NCBI GenBank assembly: GCA_034433795.1
Contig: DAOUAE010000008.1
Location: forward strand, 141,149-205,148
DNA: 64,000 bases
DNA from: DAOUAE01 sp034433795
GTDB lineage: Bacteria > Chloroflexota > UBA6077 > FW602-bin22 > DAOUAE01
Reading direction: 5' to 3'
Made by a program: the position numbers and the translations under genes. Numbering within the stretch: position 1 is the stretch's first letter; every line of letters begins with the position of its first letter. Below are positions 9,014 to 17,585 of this stretch, one piece after another. The notes beneath the pieces are model-generated. The model saw only the letters and a list, made by a program, of their open reading frames with translations, searched no databases and was not told the origin of the DNA.

Positions 9014-9709
9014 CTAACGGGTCCCCGGGCCCGTCAGCGGGAACTCTCGCTTCTGGATGAACGGCCCGTGCCAGGCGTGGTACCAGACCTCGCCGGTGAA
9101 ACCGTTAACCGAGAGCATGCCGTCTGTCTCCTGGCCGCGGAGGGTGTGAAAGGTGTAGTAGCCGTAGAAGCGGACTGGCGGCTCCAGGTCCCGGCGGAGG
9201 CCGTGGCTGTCGAGATACTGCGCGGCCAGCGCCCGGGCCTGATCGGGCCCGATCGGCATCTCCGCTCCCGGGTCGGTGGGACCGGCCCACCCGCCGGCGG
9301 GGCCGTACCGGGTGTTCCAGACAACCGTCGGGCCGAACTCCGGGAGGACCAGGCCGGTGGACTTGTCCACCAGGAGTTCGAAGGCCCCCCGGCCGGTGTC
9401 GCGCTCGACCACGACGGCGTAGTAGTTGTTCAGGAACTCCATGACCTCGGCCACCGCCAGGTTCGGGAGGCCAGTGGCGGTGACATACGACTGAACCGCC
9501 TGGGCGGCGGCCTCGATCCCGATAGGGCGGGCGGTCGCCACGCTGGGGCCGCCCATCATTGTGGTCATCAGCGGGTGGGTCCAGGCCCCCGGCCAGCCCG
9601 CGCCGGTCGCCGGCAGAGGCCCCGGGGCCAGCGTCTCGGTCAGAACCAGCCCGAGAAGCCCGACGCCCAGCGCGGCCAGGCCCAGGAGGAGCCTTCGCCT
9701 GCCGCCCAT
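9014..9709 (-). CDS. PepSY-like membrane-anchored protein of unknown function
   Basis: A 231-aa protein with one N-terminal hydrophobic segment (about residues 5-28), probably a signal anchor with the rest outside the membrane. Two similar units follow: IEAAAQAVQSYVTATGL with VMEFLNNYYAVVVERDTG, then DQARALAAQYLDSHGL with FYGYYTFHTL. Each pairs a helix with strands in a PepSY-like pattern, and each ends in a TG turn (STGLVLPE, FTGEVWYH). The gene starts three bases after the stop of the SHOCT gene, so the two are co-transcribed, probably continuing into the ATPase. Its function is not known; a role in the cell envelope is inferred. Confidence 0.7.
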   Translation of the reverse strand: MGGRRRLLLGLAALGVGLLGLVLTETLAPGPLPATGAGWPGAWTHPLMTTMMGGPSVATARPIGIEAAAQAVQSYVTATGLPNLAVAEVMEFLNNYYAVVVERDTGRGAFELLVDKSTGLVLPEFGPTVVWNTRYGPAGGWAGPTDPGAEMPIGPDQARALAAQYLDSHGLRRDLEPPVRFYGYYTFHTLRGQETDGMLSVNGFTGEVWYHAWHGPFIQKREFPLTGPGTR

Positions 9710-9712
9710 CGC

Positions 9713-9982
9713 TTACCCCTTCGGGCCTTCGAGATCGCGCCGCATCTGTTCGTACTGCTCGCGGGTGATCTCGCCCCGCGCGTAGCGCTCCTGCAGAATC
9801 TCCAGCGCCCGCGAGCGCCCGGCTGCCGCCTCACCCGGCCGGATCTGCCGGACGAACCAGAGGACCACAAGCACCAGCCCGGCCAGGACGAGCAGCCAGA
9901 AAACGAGCATGACGATCCCCCAGATCGGGGACCACCAGCCCCAGCCGCCGCCCAGCCCCACATCCACGGACACATCGGGCAC
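9713..9982 (-). CDS. Small SHOCT-domain membrane protein
   Basis: An 89-aa protein with one strong transmembrane segment (about residues 20-45, rich in W, L and V) and a C-terminal SHOCT motif, RALEILQERYARGEITREQY. SHOCT tails are short two-helix oligomerisation modules found at the ends of many small membrane proteins. GGAGG sits properly before ATG 9982. It leads a tight pair with the PepSY-like gene. No specific role can be given. Confidence 0.82.
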   Translation of the reverse strand: MPDVSVDVGLGGGWGWWSPIWGIVMLVFWLLVLAGLVLVVLWFVRQIRPGEAAAGRSRALEILQERYARGEITREQYEQMRRDLEGPKG

Positions 9983-10030
9983 ATCGCTTCCCCTCCTTGT
10001 TCCCTCGTTCTTGGTGACCAGCGCCTTGTC

Positions 10031-11035
10031 TCACGGGACAACGTTCTGCGGCCGACCGGCCAGAAACGCCCGGATGTTCTCAACGGTTGTCTGGACCAGG
10101 CGGTCGAGCGCCTCCCGGCTGTAAAACGCCATGTGCGGCGTGATGACGACGTTCTCGTAGTGGGTGAGCAGGTGGCCGCAGAAGACGGCCCGCAACCGCT
10201 CGGTCTGGAGCGGCTCGGCCAGCAGCCGCTGCTCCTCGGCCAGCCACTCCTCGCCTTCGAGGACGTCGAGCCCGGCCCCGGCCACGATCCCCTCGCTGAG
10301 AGCCCAGAGGAGGGCTTCGGTCTCGACCACCGCCCCTCGGGCGGTGTTGAGCAGCACCACGCCCCGCTTCATCCGGGCGAAGGCCGCCCGGTTGATAAGA
10401 TGATGGGTCTGCGGGGTGTAGGGGACGTGCAGACTGATAACGTCGGACCGGCTCAGGAGGTCGTCCAGCGCAACGTAGCTGAAGCCCAGAGCCGCCGCCA
10501 GATCGGGGCGCGGGACAACGTCGTAGGCCAGGACCGTCATGCCGAACCCGCGAGCCAGCCGGACGACATGCTGGCCGATGCGGCCGGTGCCGATGACCCC
10601 CAGCATCTTCCCGGCCAGATCGAAACCGAGCAGCCCCTCCAGCGAGAAGTCGCAGGCACGAGTGCGCTCGGCCGCCAGGTGGACCTTGCGACTGAGGGTC
10701 AGCAGCAGAGCGAAGGTGTGCTCGGCCACCGAGACGGTAGCGTAGTCGGGCGCGTTGCAGACCGTGATGCCCCGAGCCCGGCAGGCGGCCAGGTCGATGT
10801 GGTCGTAACCGGTCGAGCGGGTGACGAGACAGCGCACCGCCGGCAGCCGCCGGAGAAGATCGGCGGTCACACGCGAGCGAACGAAGACGGAGATGACGGT
10901 CGCCCCCACCGCCTGATCGGCTGTCTGCTCGGTCAGCGGCTCGGCCAGGAGCCGGACGTCCAGCCCGGCCAGCCCCTGTGTCAGAGGGATCCGCTCCCAG
11001 TCCTTGACCTCGAACACCGCGACAACGGTTGTCAT
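10031..11035 (-). CDS. D-isomer-specific 2-hydroxyacid dehydrogenase (D-lactate dehydrogenase-like)
   Basis: A 334-aa cytoplasmic NAD(H)-dependent dehydrogenase that interconverts 2-keto acids and D-2-hydroxyacids. The nucleotide-binding motif is GVIGTGRIGQHVVRLARGFG. The catalytic triad appears in order as Arg in TRSTGYDHIDL, Glu in LDVLEGEEW and His in VITPHMAFYS. The family resembles LdhA/VanH. The frame is open 15 codons further upstream, but GGAGAG before ATG 11035 and the sequence MTTVVAVFEVKDWE support this start. D-lactate/pyruvate is the likely pair, but the substrate is not proven. It lies between the DoxX-type gene and the SHOCT gene. Confidence 0.88.
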   Translation of the reverse strand: MTTVVAVFEVKDWERIPLTQGLAGLDVRLLAEPLTEQTADQAVGATVISVFVRSRVTADLLRRLPAVRCLVTRSTGYDHIDLAACRARGITVCNAPDYATVSVAEHTFALLLTLSRKVHLAAERTRACDFSLEGLLGFDLAGKMLGVIGTGRIGQHVVRLARGFGMTVLAYDVVPRPDLAAALGFSYVALDDLLSRSDVISLHVPYTPQTHHLINRAAFARMKRGVVLLNTARGAVVETEALLWALSEGIVAGAGLDVLEGEEWLAEEQRLLAEPLQTERLRAVFCGHLLTHYENVVITPHMAFYSREALDRLVQTTVENIRAFLAGRPQNVVP

Positions 11036-11162
11036 CTCTTCTCTCCGTGGCGCCGGGGCCGCTCGCCTTGTCGCCAGCAAGTTCCAGACCAGTCTCCGGG
11101 TCCGCCGCCCCAGAGCCCTGGGACCGGGTGAGACCGGTCCCGGGGGTGGGAGGTGGGGTCGG

Positions 11163-11759
11163 CTAGGCGGTCGAAGCCCGGGCCGGACCGAACGGCGGAC
11201 GGTAGCCGAAGATGGCGCCGGGCTGCCAGGGTGTGCCCAGAAGCGGCAGGAGCCAGCGGTCCAGGCCCCACCAGCCGGCCGTCTTCCAGGCGAGCATAAG
11301 GAGGATGGCCAGGGTGAAGAGGACCGGGTTGGTCGAGACGACGCCGGCCAGCATGAAGTTCATGTTCATAAAGGCGCCGAAGAAGGCGGCGATGCCCACA
11401 AACGCTCCCAGGATGAGGGCCACGCCGACCAGGAACTCGCCGATGGCGATGAGTTTGGCCATCCAGGTCCAGTGCCCGCCCTGCAGCAGGAAGAGCAGGA
11501 AGTCGCGGTACCAGTCGTAGGTGATGGGCGGGCGGCCACCCGGCGGGACCTGGACCTGGCGCTGCCAGAACTCCTTGACGGCCTCGCCGGTCACCATCCA
11601 CCTCGGGTCGCCCAGCTTGTGCAGGCTGGCGTCGAGCCAGGCGTAGCCAAGGTACAGGCGCACCGGCAGCCAGACCCAGGCGTAGCGGGGATCGCTGAAC
11701 AGCGCCCGGGCGATCGGCGGGTCCTGAAAAACCACCGGCTCGTGGCGTTGCGCTCCCAT
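11163..11759 (-). CDS. DoxX/TQO small-subunit DoxD-like membrane protein
   Basis: A 198-aa protein with about four membrane helices, including PVRLYLGYAWLDASLHK, an 18-residue run around IAIGEFLVGVALILG and FTLAILLMLAWK. These match the DoxX/DoxD family, some of whose members are the small subunit of thiosulfate:quinone oxidoreductase. A conserved acidic residue in the EFLVG helix is present. No large subunit (DoxA) or sulfur-oxidation gene is nearby, so the enzyme activity is uncertain and a generic quinone-linked or membrane-integrity role is possible. A GGAGG precedes ATG 11759, and a strong hairpin lies in the 5' leader. Confidence 0.8.
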   Translation of the reverse strand: MGAQRHEPVVFQDPPIARALFSDPRYAWVWLPVRLYLGYAWLDASLHKLGDPRWMVTGEAVKEFWQRQVQVPPGGRPPITYDWYRDFLLFLLQGGHWTWMAKLIAIGEFLVGVALILGAFVGIAAFFGAFMNMNFMLAGVVSTNPVLFTLAILLMLAWKTAGWWGLDRWLLPLLGTPWQPGAIFGYRPPFGPARASTA

Positions 11760-11777
11760 CGCAACCTCCCTCTCGCC

Positions 11778-11804
11778 GAGCGGGAACCTTTCAGGGTCCC
11801 GCTC
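11778..11804 (-). promoter_or_regulatory. Stable hairpin in the 5' leader of the DoxX-like gene
   Basis: GAGCGGGA and TCCCGCTC form a perfect 8-bp inverted repeat, extended by CCT/AGG after one mismatch, with a three-base loop. It lies about 20 bases before the start codon, upstream of the ribosome-binding site. There is no U-tract after it, so it looks like an mRNA stability or translation-control element and not a terminator. Confidence 0.45.
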
Positions 11805-12012
11805 TGTTGTTTCCAGTTTCAGTGTAGCCGGGGCGAGCGGCGTGTGGGCCTACACGGAAGGGTAGTTTTCCGGGGCGAGGGTCCTCCCCGGAGGCACGGG
11901 AGAGGAAGCGGCCCGATGGCACAGAACCTGCAAAAACTCCCCGCCTGTCCCGGTGGCCGGCGGTGGAGGCAGGCGCAGGAGTACTCGTCCGGCCAGAGGC
12001 GGGGACGGGCCG

Positions 12013-13311
12013 ATGAGTTTTCTGGTCACCGCCGCCATCGTCTTCTCGGTGCTGGTGACGATTCAGGCGGCGTTCACGGTGTATCTGATGGTCTACACCT
12101 GGGACCAACCGGAGGTCTTCGAACGGGCGCGGGCGCCGGAGCGCTTCCGGCCCCCGACGCTCAGTTTCACCGTGCTCCTCCCGGCCCGGCACGAGGAGGG
12201 GGTGATTCACGAGACGATCCGGCGGGCGGTCCACCTGAACTACCCGCCCGCGCTGGTCGAGGTGGTGGTGATCTGCGAGGCCGGCGACCGCGGGACCATC
12301 GCCGAGGCCGAGGCCACCATCGCCGACCTGGCGGCCTCGGGCCACCGCCACGTCCGTCTGCTGGTCTTCGATGATGGCCCCATCAACAAGCCCCACGGCC
12401 TCAACAAAGGGCTGGCCGCCACGCGCAACGAGGTCGTCACCATCTTCGACGCCGAGGACGACATCCACCCCGATATTCTGAACGTCGTCAACACGATCAT
12501 GGTCGAGGAGAACGTCGCCGTCGTCCAGTGCGGGGTCCAGCTGATGGACTACCACTCGCGGTGGTACTCGGCCCTCAATGTTCTGGAGTACTTCTTCTGG
12601 TTCAAGTCACGCCTGCACTTTCACGCCCGCGCCGGCATGATCCCGCTGGGCGGCAACACCGTCTTCTTCCGCCGCAGTCTGCTGGAGCGGCTGGGCGGCT
12701 GGGACGAGCACAACCTGACCGAGGACGCCGACATCGGCCTCCGGATCAGCGTCCTGGGCGAGCCGGTGCGGGTGATGTACGATGACCGCTACGTGACCCG
12801 CGAGGAGACACCGCCCACACTGGGGCATTTCATCCACCAGCGGACCCGCTGGTGCCAGGGGTTTCTGCAGACGCTCAAGAAGGGGGACTGGCGACGCCTG
12901 CCGACCTGGCGCCAGCGGCTCCTGGCCCTCTACACCCTGGGCTTCCCCTCGTTCCAATCGCTGCTCGCCCTCTACATCCCGGTCTCGGTCTACATGATGG
13001 TGGCCGTCAAGGTGCCGGAGGTCTGGGCCATGGTCCTGCTGATCCCCTTCTACTTCCTCCTGACCCATTACGTCCTGAGCGTCATCGGGCTCTTCGAGTT
13101 CGCCCACGCCCACGGGCTGCGGCCGCGCTGGTGGACACCGCTGCAGATGGCTCTGGCCTACATCCCCTACCAGTGGGTTCTGGCCTACGCCGCCCTGCGG
13201 GCCTTCGTCCGCGAGCTGCGGGGTGTCTCGAACTGGGAGAAGACCAAGCACACCGGTGCTCATCGGGCCAGCCGCGATGCCGCCTGCGTCGGCCCCCAGG
13301 GCCCGTCCTGA
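12013..13311 (+). CDS. Membrane glycosyltransferase family 2 (processive-type)
   Basis: A 432-aa GT2 enzyme expected to polymerise or transfer sugars at the inner face of the membrane. A helix at residues 3-28 precedes the catalytic domain (about 55-290). Its motifs are FTVLLPARHEEGVI, KPHGLNKGL, the metal-binding acidic motif FDAEDDIHP, the acceptor/base motif LTEDADIGLR and HQRTRWCQG, equivalent to the QxxRW of processive synthases. Two to three C-terminal helices follow (about 310-400). The frame is open further upstream, but ATG 13 codons or so before the first helix and the helix itself fix the start at 12013. It leads a run of five same-strand genes with short gaps. The product is unknown; a beta-glucan or exopolysaccharide is plausible. 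Confidence 0.88.
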   Translation: MSFLVTAAIVFSVLVTIQAAFTVYLMVYTWDQPEVFERARAPERFRPPTLSFTVLLPARHEEGVIHETIRRAVHLNYPPALVEVVVICEAGDRGTIAEAEATIADLAASGHRHVRLLVFDDGPINKPHGLNKGLAATRNEVVTIFDAEDDIHPDILNVVNTIMVEENVAVVQCGVQLMDYHSRWYSALNVLEYFFWFKSRLHFHARAGMIPLGGNTVFFRRSLLERLGGWDEHNLTEDADIGLRISVLGEPVRVMYDDRYVTREETPPTLGHFIHQRTRWCQGFLQTLKKGDWRRLPTWRQRLLALYTLGFPSFQSLLALYIPVSVYMMVAVKVPEVWAMVLLIPFYFLLTHYVLSVIGLFEFAHAHGLRPRWWTPLQMALAYIPYQWVLAYAALRAFVRELRGVSNWEKTKHTGAHRASRDAACVGPQGPS

Positions 13312-13321
13312 GAGGTGAGCG

Positions 13322-14947
13322 ATGCTCTCCGCCCGGACCGTTGCGCTGCGCCTGCGCCCGCTGCCCCTGGCCGCTGTGCTCGCCCGCCTGGGCGAACGGT
13401 GGCTGCTGGCGGCGGTCCTGGTCGTGGGGCTGCTGGCCCACGGGGTGACCATGTTCCGTTACCCGCTCTACCTGGGCGACGAGGGAATCTATCTGCAGCA
13501 GGCCTGGGCCGTTCTCCGGCTGGGCCGGCTCTCGCCCTACACCTACTGGTACGACCACGCCCCGGCCGGCTGGTTGCTCCTGGCCTGGTGGGTCTTCCTG
13601 CTGCCGGGGCAGTTTCTGACGTTCGGCATGGCCCTCAACAGCGGGCGGGTCCTGATGCTCCTGCTCCACGGTCTCTCGACCGCTCTGCTCTGGCAGGTCG
13701 CCCGCCGGCTTTCGGCGACCCTTCTCTGTCCGCTGGTCACGGGCCTCCTCTTCTCGCTCTCGCCGCTGGCTCTCTACTACCACCGGATGGTCCTCCTGGA
13801 CAACATTATGGTCTTCTGGCTGCTGCTCAGTCTCTATCTCCTGCTGTGGGACGACAACCGGATCCTGACGCTTGTCTGGAGCGGGCTGGCCTTCGGCCTG
13901 GCGGTTCTGACCAAAGAGAACGCCGTCTTCTTCCTGCCGGTCTGTCTGTATCTGCTTCACCGCCAGGTCCGCTCGACCTACCGCTGGCGGTTCGCCCTGG
14001 GGGGCTGGCTCTTCGCGGTGGTGATGCTGGTCTCGCTCTATCCTCTCTACGCCTTCCTGAAGACCGAGTTGTGGCCGGCGAACCTCCAGGTGCTCTGGAA
14101 CGTCCAGGCCGGGCCGGGCGAGCGGGTCTCGCTCATCCACACGGTGCTCTGGCAGCTGCAGCGCCGGGGCGGCGGCATTCTCGACCCCCACAGCGAGTTC
14201 TGGTACTTCTTCTGGACCCGCTGGTGGTACCGTGATCCGCTCATCCTGGTCGTGGGCGCGCTCAGCGCCGGCGTCAACCTGGTCCAGGGCTGGCGGGGCG
14301 GGCCGGCGGCGCGGGGCCGGCTGGTGGCGGCGCTTCTGGCCCTGGCCTTCGGCTTCTATCTCACGCGGGGCAGCGTGATGCTGGAGTTCTATATCACCCC
14401 CCTTCTGCCTTTCCTGGCCCTGAACGGTGGGCTGCTGGCCGAGGAGCTTCTCGGCCTGCTCTCCCCGGCCCTCCAGACGCCGGTCGGGGTGGCCGGGCTG
14501 ACCTTCCTGGTGGTTCTCTCCTTTCTGAACGCTCACGACGCCTACTTCCTCGATCTGACCCGGCTCCAGGCCCAGCAACTGCAGTGGATCCGCCGGAACA
14601 TCCCGCCCTCTGCCCGTCTGATCATCGACGACGACCTGTGGGTGGACCTGCACGAGCCGAGCGGGCGCTGGCCGATCTTCCCCGGCGCCCATTCGCACTG
14701 GAAGGCGGCCAACGACCCGGAGGTGGCCAGCCGTTTCTTCCAGAACGACTGGCGCACCGTGGACTACATCGTGCTCTCCGACGACCTCACCCCCTATCTG
14801 CGTCAGGAGGGCGAGGACCGGATTCCCTGGCAGGCCTGTCGGAACGCTCGGGAGGTGGCCCGCTTCGCCTTCGGCGATGTCGAACTGCTCATCGGCCAGG
14901 TGGTCAAAGACGGCTCGCTGGCCGGCCGTGGGCTCTGCCAGCCGTAG
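13322..14947 (+). CDS. GT39/ArnT-like membrane glycosyltransferase
   Basis: A 541-aa integral membrane protein of the dolichyl-phosphate-mannose/ArnT (PMT_2) class, which transfers a sugar from a polyprenyl-phosphate donor at the outer face. About ten hydrophobic helices are visible. The first extracytoplasmic loop has the acidic motif YLGDEGIYLQQAW, matching the conserved catalytic DE region, and the next loop has YDHAPAGWLLLAW. The C-terminal ~100 residues form a soluble tail (from LQAQQLQWIRRNIPP onwards). It begins 10 bases after the GT2 gene, so a shared pathway is likely, such as protein or lipid glycosylation or polymer decoration. Confidence 0.86.
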   Translation: MLSARTVALRLRPLPLAAVLARLGERWLLAAVLVVGLLAHGVTMFRYPLYLGDEGIYLQQAWAVLRLGRLSPYTYWYDHAPAGWLLLAWWVFLLPGQFLTFGMALNSGRVLMLLLHGLSTALLWQVARRLSATLLCPLVTGLLFSLSPLALYYHRMVLLDNIMVFWLLLSLYLLLWDDNRILTLVWSGLAFGLAVLTKENAVFFLPVCLYLLHRQVRSTYRWRFALGGWLFAVVMLVSLYPLYAFLKTELWPANLQVLWNVQAGPGERVSLIHTVLWQLQRRGGGILDPHSEFWYFFWTRWWYRDPLILVVGALSAGVNLVQGWRGGPAARGRLVAALLALAFGFYLTRGSVMLEFYITPLLPFLALNGGLLAEELLGLLSPALQTPVGVAGLTFLVVLSFLNAHDAYFLDLTRLQAQQLQWIRRNIPPSARLIIDDDLWVDLHEPSGRWPIFPGAHSHWKAANDPEVASRFFQNDWRTVDYIVLSDDLTPYLRQEGEDRIPWQACRNAREVARFAFGDVELLIGQVVKDGSLAGRGLCQP

Positions 14948-14962
14948 AGGAGGTGATCGTCG

Positions 14963-16651
14963 GTGTCCACACGGACCGTCCAGATCGGCGTGATCGTCGT
15001 GGTGGTGCTCTCGCTCCTGGGCGTGCTGGCCCAGGTCGTGGGGCTGCGCCCGGACCTCTCCCTCTCGCGCTCGGAGGTGGTCGAGACCGGCCCGACGCCG
15101 ACCGCCGGCCAGGGGCCGACCCGAACCCCGGCCGGGCCGACGCCCACGCCGGCGGGGCCGACGCCCACACCGGTCAGCGTCGGGGCCAATAAGGAGCGAC
15201 GGCCGCTCGTCCTGCTCAACCCGGCGGTGGTCCGCCCCGGCGCCACCGTTGGCGTCAGCGGTTCCGGGTTCGACCCCGGCGCCACCGTCGATCTCAAATG
15301 GAAGCGCACCCGCTCCGACCGTGAGCAGGACCTGGGCTTTGTTCAGGCCGACCAGGGCGGGAACTTCGGGGGGTTCAGTTTCACCGTCCCGGCCGGCCTG
15401 ACCAATACCACCTTCATCGTCGTCGCTCGCCAGCGCGGGGGGAGCAAACAGGCCGAGACCACCGGCCAAGTCGCCCTGCAGAGTCCGGTGGTCAAACTCG
15501 GCACCCAGGTCGGCCAGCCCGGCACGAGCGTCGCCTTCTCGGCCGAGGGGTTCCTCCCCAAAGAGGAGGTCGACATCTACTGGAACAGCGTCGGGGGGCA
15601 GCCCATCGCCACCGTCCGGATGGACGAGAGCGGTGGGCTCCGCCAGGGGACACTCCGTGTCCCCTTCGGCGCGGCCGGCAACAACGCCTTCATCTTCGTC
15701 GGCAAACAGAGCCAGAGTCCGGTGACGGCCTCCTTCCTGCTTCTCAATCTCTACCCGACCCTCACCCTTTCGACCTACGCCGCCCGGGCCGATACGACCG
15801 TGACCTTCACCGGTGAGGGGTTCGGGCCGCGCGAACGGGTGCGTATCCATCTGAACACGCCCGACAGTCCCCCGGTGACGGTCGTCGAAACCGATGAGAA
15901 GGGAGGATTCAGCAACGCCGGGGCTTTCACGCTGCCGTTCGAACTCAGCGGCAAGAACACCTTCATCGCCATTGGTGAGCAGAGCCAGGCGCCGGCCACC
16001 GTCAGTTTCGACGTTCTGCCCTACACCCCCAGCGTCGAGCCCAGCACCTACGGGGGGCGCCCGGGCACGGTGGTCACCTTCTACGGCAAGGGCTTCGCCC
16101 GCAACGAGATCGTTCACGTCTATCTGGGGCGCGGTCAGAACAGCCCGGGGCGTGAGGTGGCCTGCTTCCTGACCGATGGCCAGGGCGAGGTGCGGGCCGG
16201 CGGCGCCTTCACCATCCCGGCCGATGTCCAGGGCGGGAAACTGGTCTTCACCTTCGTCGGCGAAAAAAGCCGGGCCACGACGACCACGGCCATGGAGGTC
16301 ATTCCGGCCGAGGGGCCGGTGCCCAACGCCCCGCCCAGCACGGCCGACTTCAAATGCTCGCTGTCGGCCGCCACCGCCGGCCCCACGCCCACCGCCCCGG
16401 CCGGGGCGACGCCGGCCCCGACGGCCACCCCCGCCCGGGCCACGGTCGGGGGAGCGCAGCCGGCGCCGGTCCGGCGCCAGCCAGGGAGCGGCGCCGAGAC
16501 GGTGGCGGTGCTGGCGCCGGGCACGGTTGTTGAGACGCTGGCCGAACGGCGCGAGGCCGAGGGGCAGGTCTGGCAGCGAGTCCGGCTGGCTGACGGCCGG
16601 GAGGGCTGGCTGCCGCTGCCGGCGCTGGGCGGCGAGCCTGGTCGACGCTAG
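14963..16651 (+). CDS. Cell-surface protein with four IPT-like repeats and C-terminal SH3 domain
   Basis: A 562-aa secreted or membrane-anchored protein. The order is: one N-terminal helix (residues ~6-28), a TPTPAGP linker (42-70), four beta-sandwich repeats and a second TP/AP-rich linker. It ends in a bacterial SH3-like domain (AVLAPGTVVETLAERR and GREGWLPLPAL). The repeats show matching cores: VSGSGFDPGATVDL, FSAEGFLPKEEVDI, FTGEGFGPRERVRI and FYGKGFARNEIVHV. It has no catalytic motif. AGGAGGT lies properly before GTG 14963. Its position between the glycosyltransferases and the cellulase suggests it binds or presents a polysaccharide or peptidoglycan; that is inference. Confidence 0.8.
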   Translation: MSTRTVQIGVIVVVVLSLLGVLAQVVGLRPDLSLSRSEVVETGPTPTAGQGPTRTPAGPTPTPAGPTPTPVSVGANKERRPLVLLNPAVVRPGATVGVSGSGFDPGATVDLKWKRTRSDREQDLGFVQADQGGNFGGFSFTVPAGLTNTTFIVVARQRGGSKQAETTGQVALQSPVVKLGTQVGQPGTSVAFSAEGFLPKEEVDIYWNSVGGQPIATVRMDESGGLRQGTLRVPFGAAGNNAFIFVGKQSQSPVTASFLLLNLYPTLTLSTYAARADTTVTFTGEGFGPRERVRIHLNTPDSPPVTVVETDEKGGFSNAGAFTLPFELSGKNTFIAIGEQSQAPATVSFDVLPYTPSVEPSTYGGRPGTVVTFYGKGFARNEIVHVYLGRGQNSPGREVACFLTDGQGEVRAGGAFTIPADVQGGKLVFTFVGEKSRATTTTAMEVIPAEGPVPNAPPSTADFKCSLSAATAGPTPTAPAGATPAPTATPARATVGGAQPAPVRRQPGSGAETVAVLAPGTVVETLAERREAEGQVWQRVRLADGREGWLPLPALGGEPGRR

Positions 16652-16661
16652 GAGGTGCGCG

Positions 16662-17567
16662 GTGAACCGACGACTGTTCTTGGGCCTGGCCAGTGGCCTC
16701 TTCATGCTGGGCCTGGCGCTGGTGGCCGGGCTGGCCGGACCCGCGCTTCGGAGCGGCCCCGCTCTTCCCTCAACGCCGGCCCTGACTCCGCCGGTGATGA
16801 CCGGTGTTCCGGAGACGCCCACGCCGGCCCCGACACCCACCCCGGGGCCGGCGCTCCGGGCGACGCTCGAGACCGCCCAGGTGGACTCGCGCGCCAGCGG
16901 GGTGGAGATCGCCATCAGCCTGACCAGCGACCGGGCCCAGACGCTCACCTTCGACCCGCAGATCGATCTTTCGGTGACCGACAACCGGGGCAGCCGCTAC
17001 AGCCTGGTCTGGGCCGACTACCGCCAGACGATCGCGCTTGAGCCCCGGCGCCCCACCCTGCTGGTCCGGGCCCTTTTCCGCGGACCGATCACCGACCCGA
17101 CCACAACCGACGTCCGGATCGCTCTGCACCTGTCGGAGCCTGTCGAGCCGGCCCAGTGGACAGTGCCGGTCCAGCGTCCGCTGAGCGAGACGGCGGTCGC
17201 CGCCGACCAGCCGGTCGAGGGCGGTGGGATCCGGCTGACGCTCGGCCCGGTGCGACGGCTGCCGGACGAGAGTCTGGAGGTCCAGGTGACCATTACGAAC
17301 ACAGGCGCTCAGCCGCTGCGCTTCCCCTTCAGCCCGGCCCACGACCTGGTCCTGCTCGATGGGGGCGGGCAGCCTCAGCCGCTGCGCTGGGCCGAGTACG
17401 CTGGCGTTGTCGAACTGGCGCCTGGCCAGAGCCGGTCGCTGGTGCGGGCAGCCTACAGCCTCAGCCGGCCGGCGGTGACGACCTACACGCTCGGGGTCGG
17501 CAATCTGCCCGGCGTCGGTCGGGCCGCCTGGCGGCTGACCGTCGAACGGGAGCCGGCCGGCCGCTGA
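16662..17567 (+). CDS. Secreted protein with two related beta-rich domains
   Basis: A 301-aa protein starting at GTG 16662 behind GGAGGT. A hydrophobic signal/anchor (about residues 5-27) is followed by a PTPAPTPTPGP linker. Two similar domains of about 110 residues follow, marked by LTFDPQIDLSVTDNRG with YSLVWADYRQTIAL, and LRFPFSPAHDLVLLDGG with PLRWAEYAGVVEL. The repeats suggest an internal duplication of an immunoglobulin-like fold. No catalytic residues are evident. It starts 10 bases after the surface-repeat gene and ends 18 bases before the cellulase, so it is probably an exported partner of that locus. I do not recognise the family. Confidence 0.7.
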   Translation: MNRRLFLGLASGLFMLGLALVAGLAGPALRSGPALPSTPALTPPVMTGVPETPTPAPTPTPGPALRATLETAQVDSRASGVEIAISLTSDRAQTLTFDPQIDLSVTDNRGSRYSLVWADYRQTIALEPRRPTLLVRALFRGPITDPTTTDVRIALHLSEPVEPAQWTVPVQRPLSETAVAADQPVEGGGIRLTLGPVRRLPDESLEVQVTITNTGAQPLRFPFSPAHDLVLLDGGGQPQPLRWAEYAGVVELAPGQSRSLVRAAYSLSRPAVTTYTLGVGNLPGVGRAAWRLTVEREPAGR

Positions 17568-17585
17568 GCGGCGGGGAGCAGAGCG

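Noticed and set aside
8852..11131. A 759-codon open frame on the plus strand
   Set aside because: It is antisense to the ATPase start, the PepSY-like, SHOCT and dehydrogenase genes, all of which have clear motifs; the frame itself has none.
13082..16984. A 1300-codon open frame on the minus strand
   Set aside because: It lies opposite the GT2, GT39 and surface-protein genes, has a Gln/Glu/Arg/Pro-biased composition typical of antisense frames in high-GC DNA, and shows no domain or ribosome-binding site.
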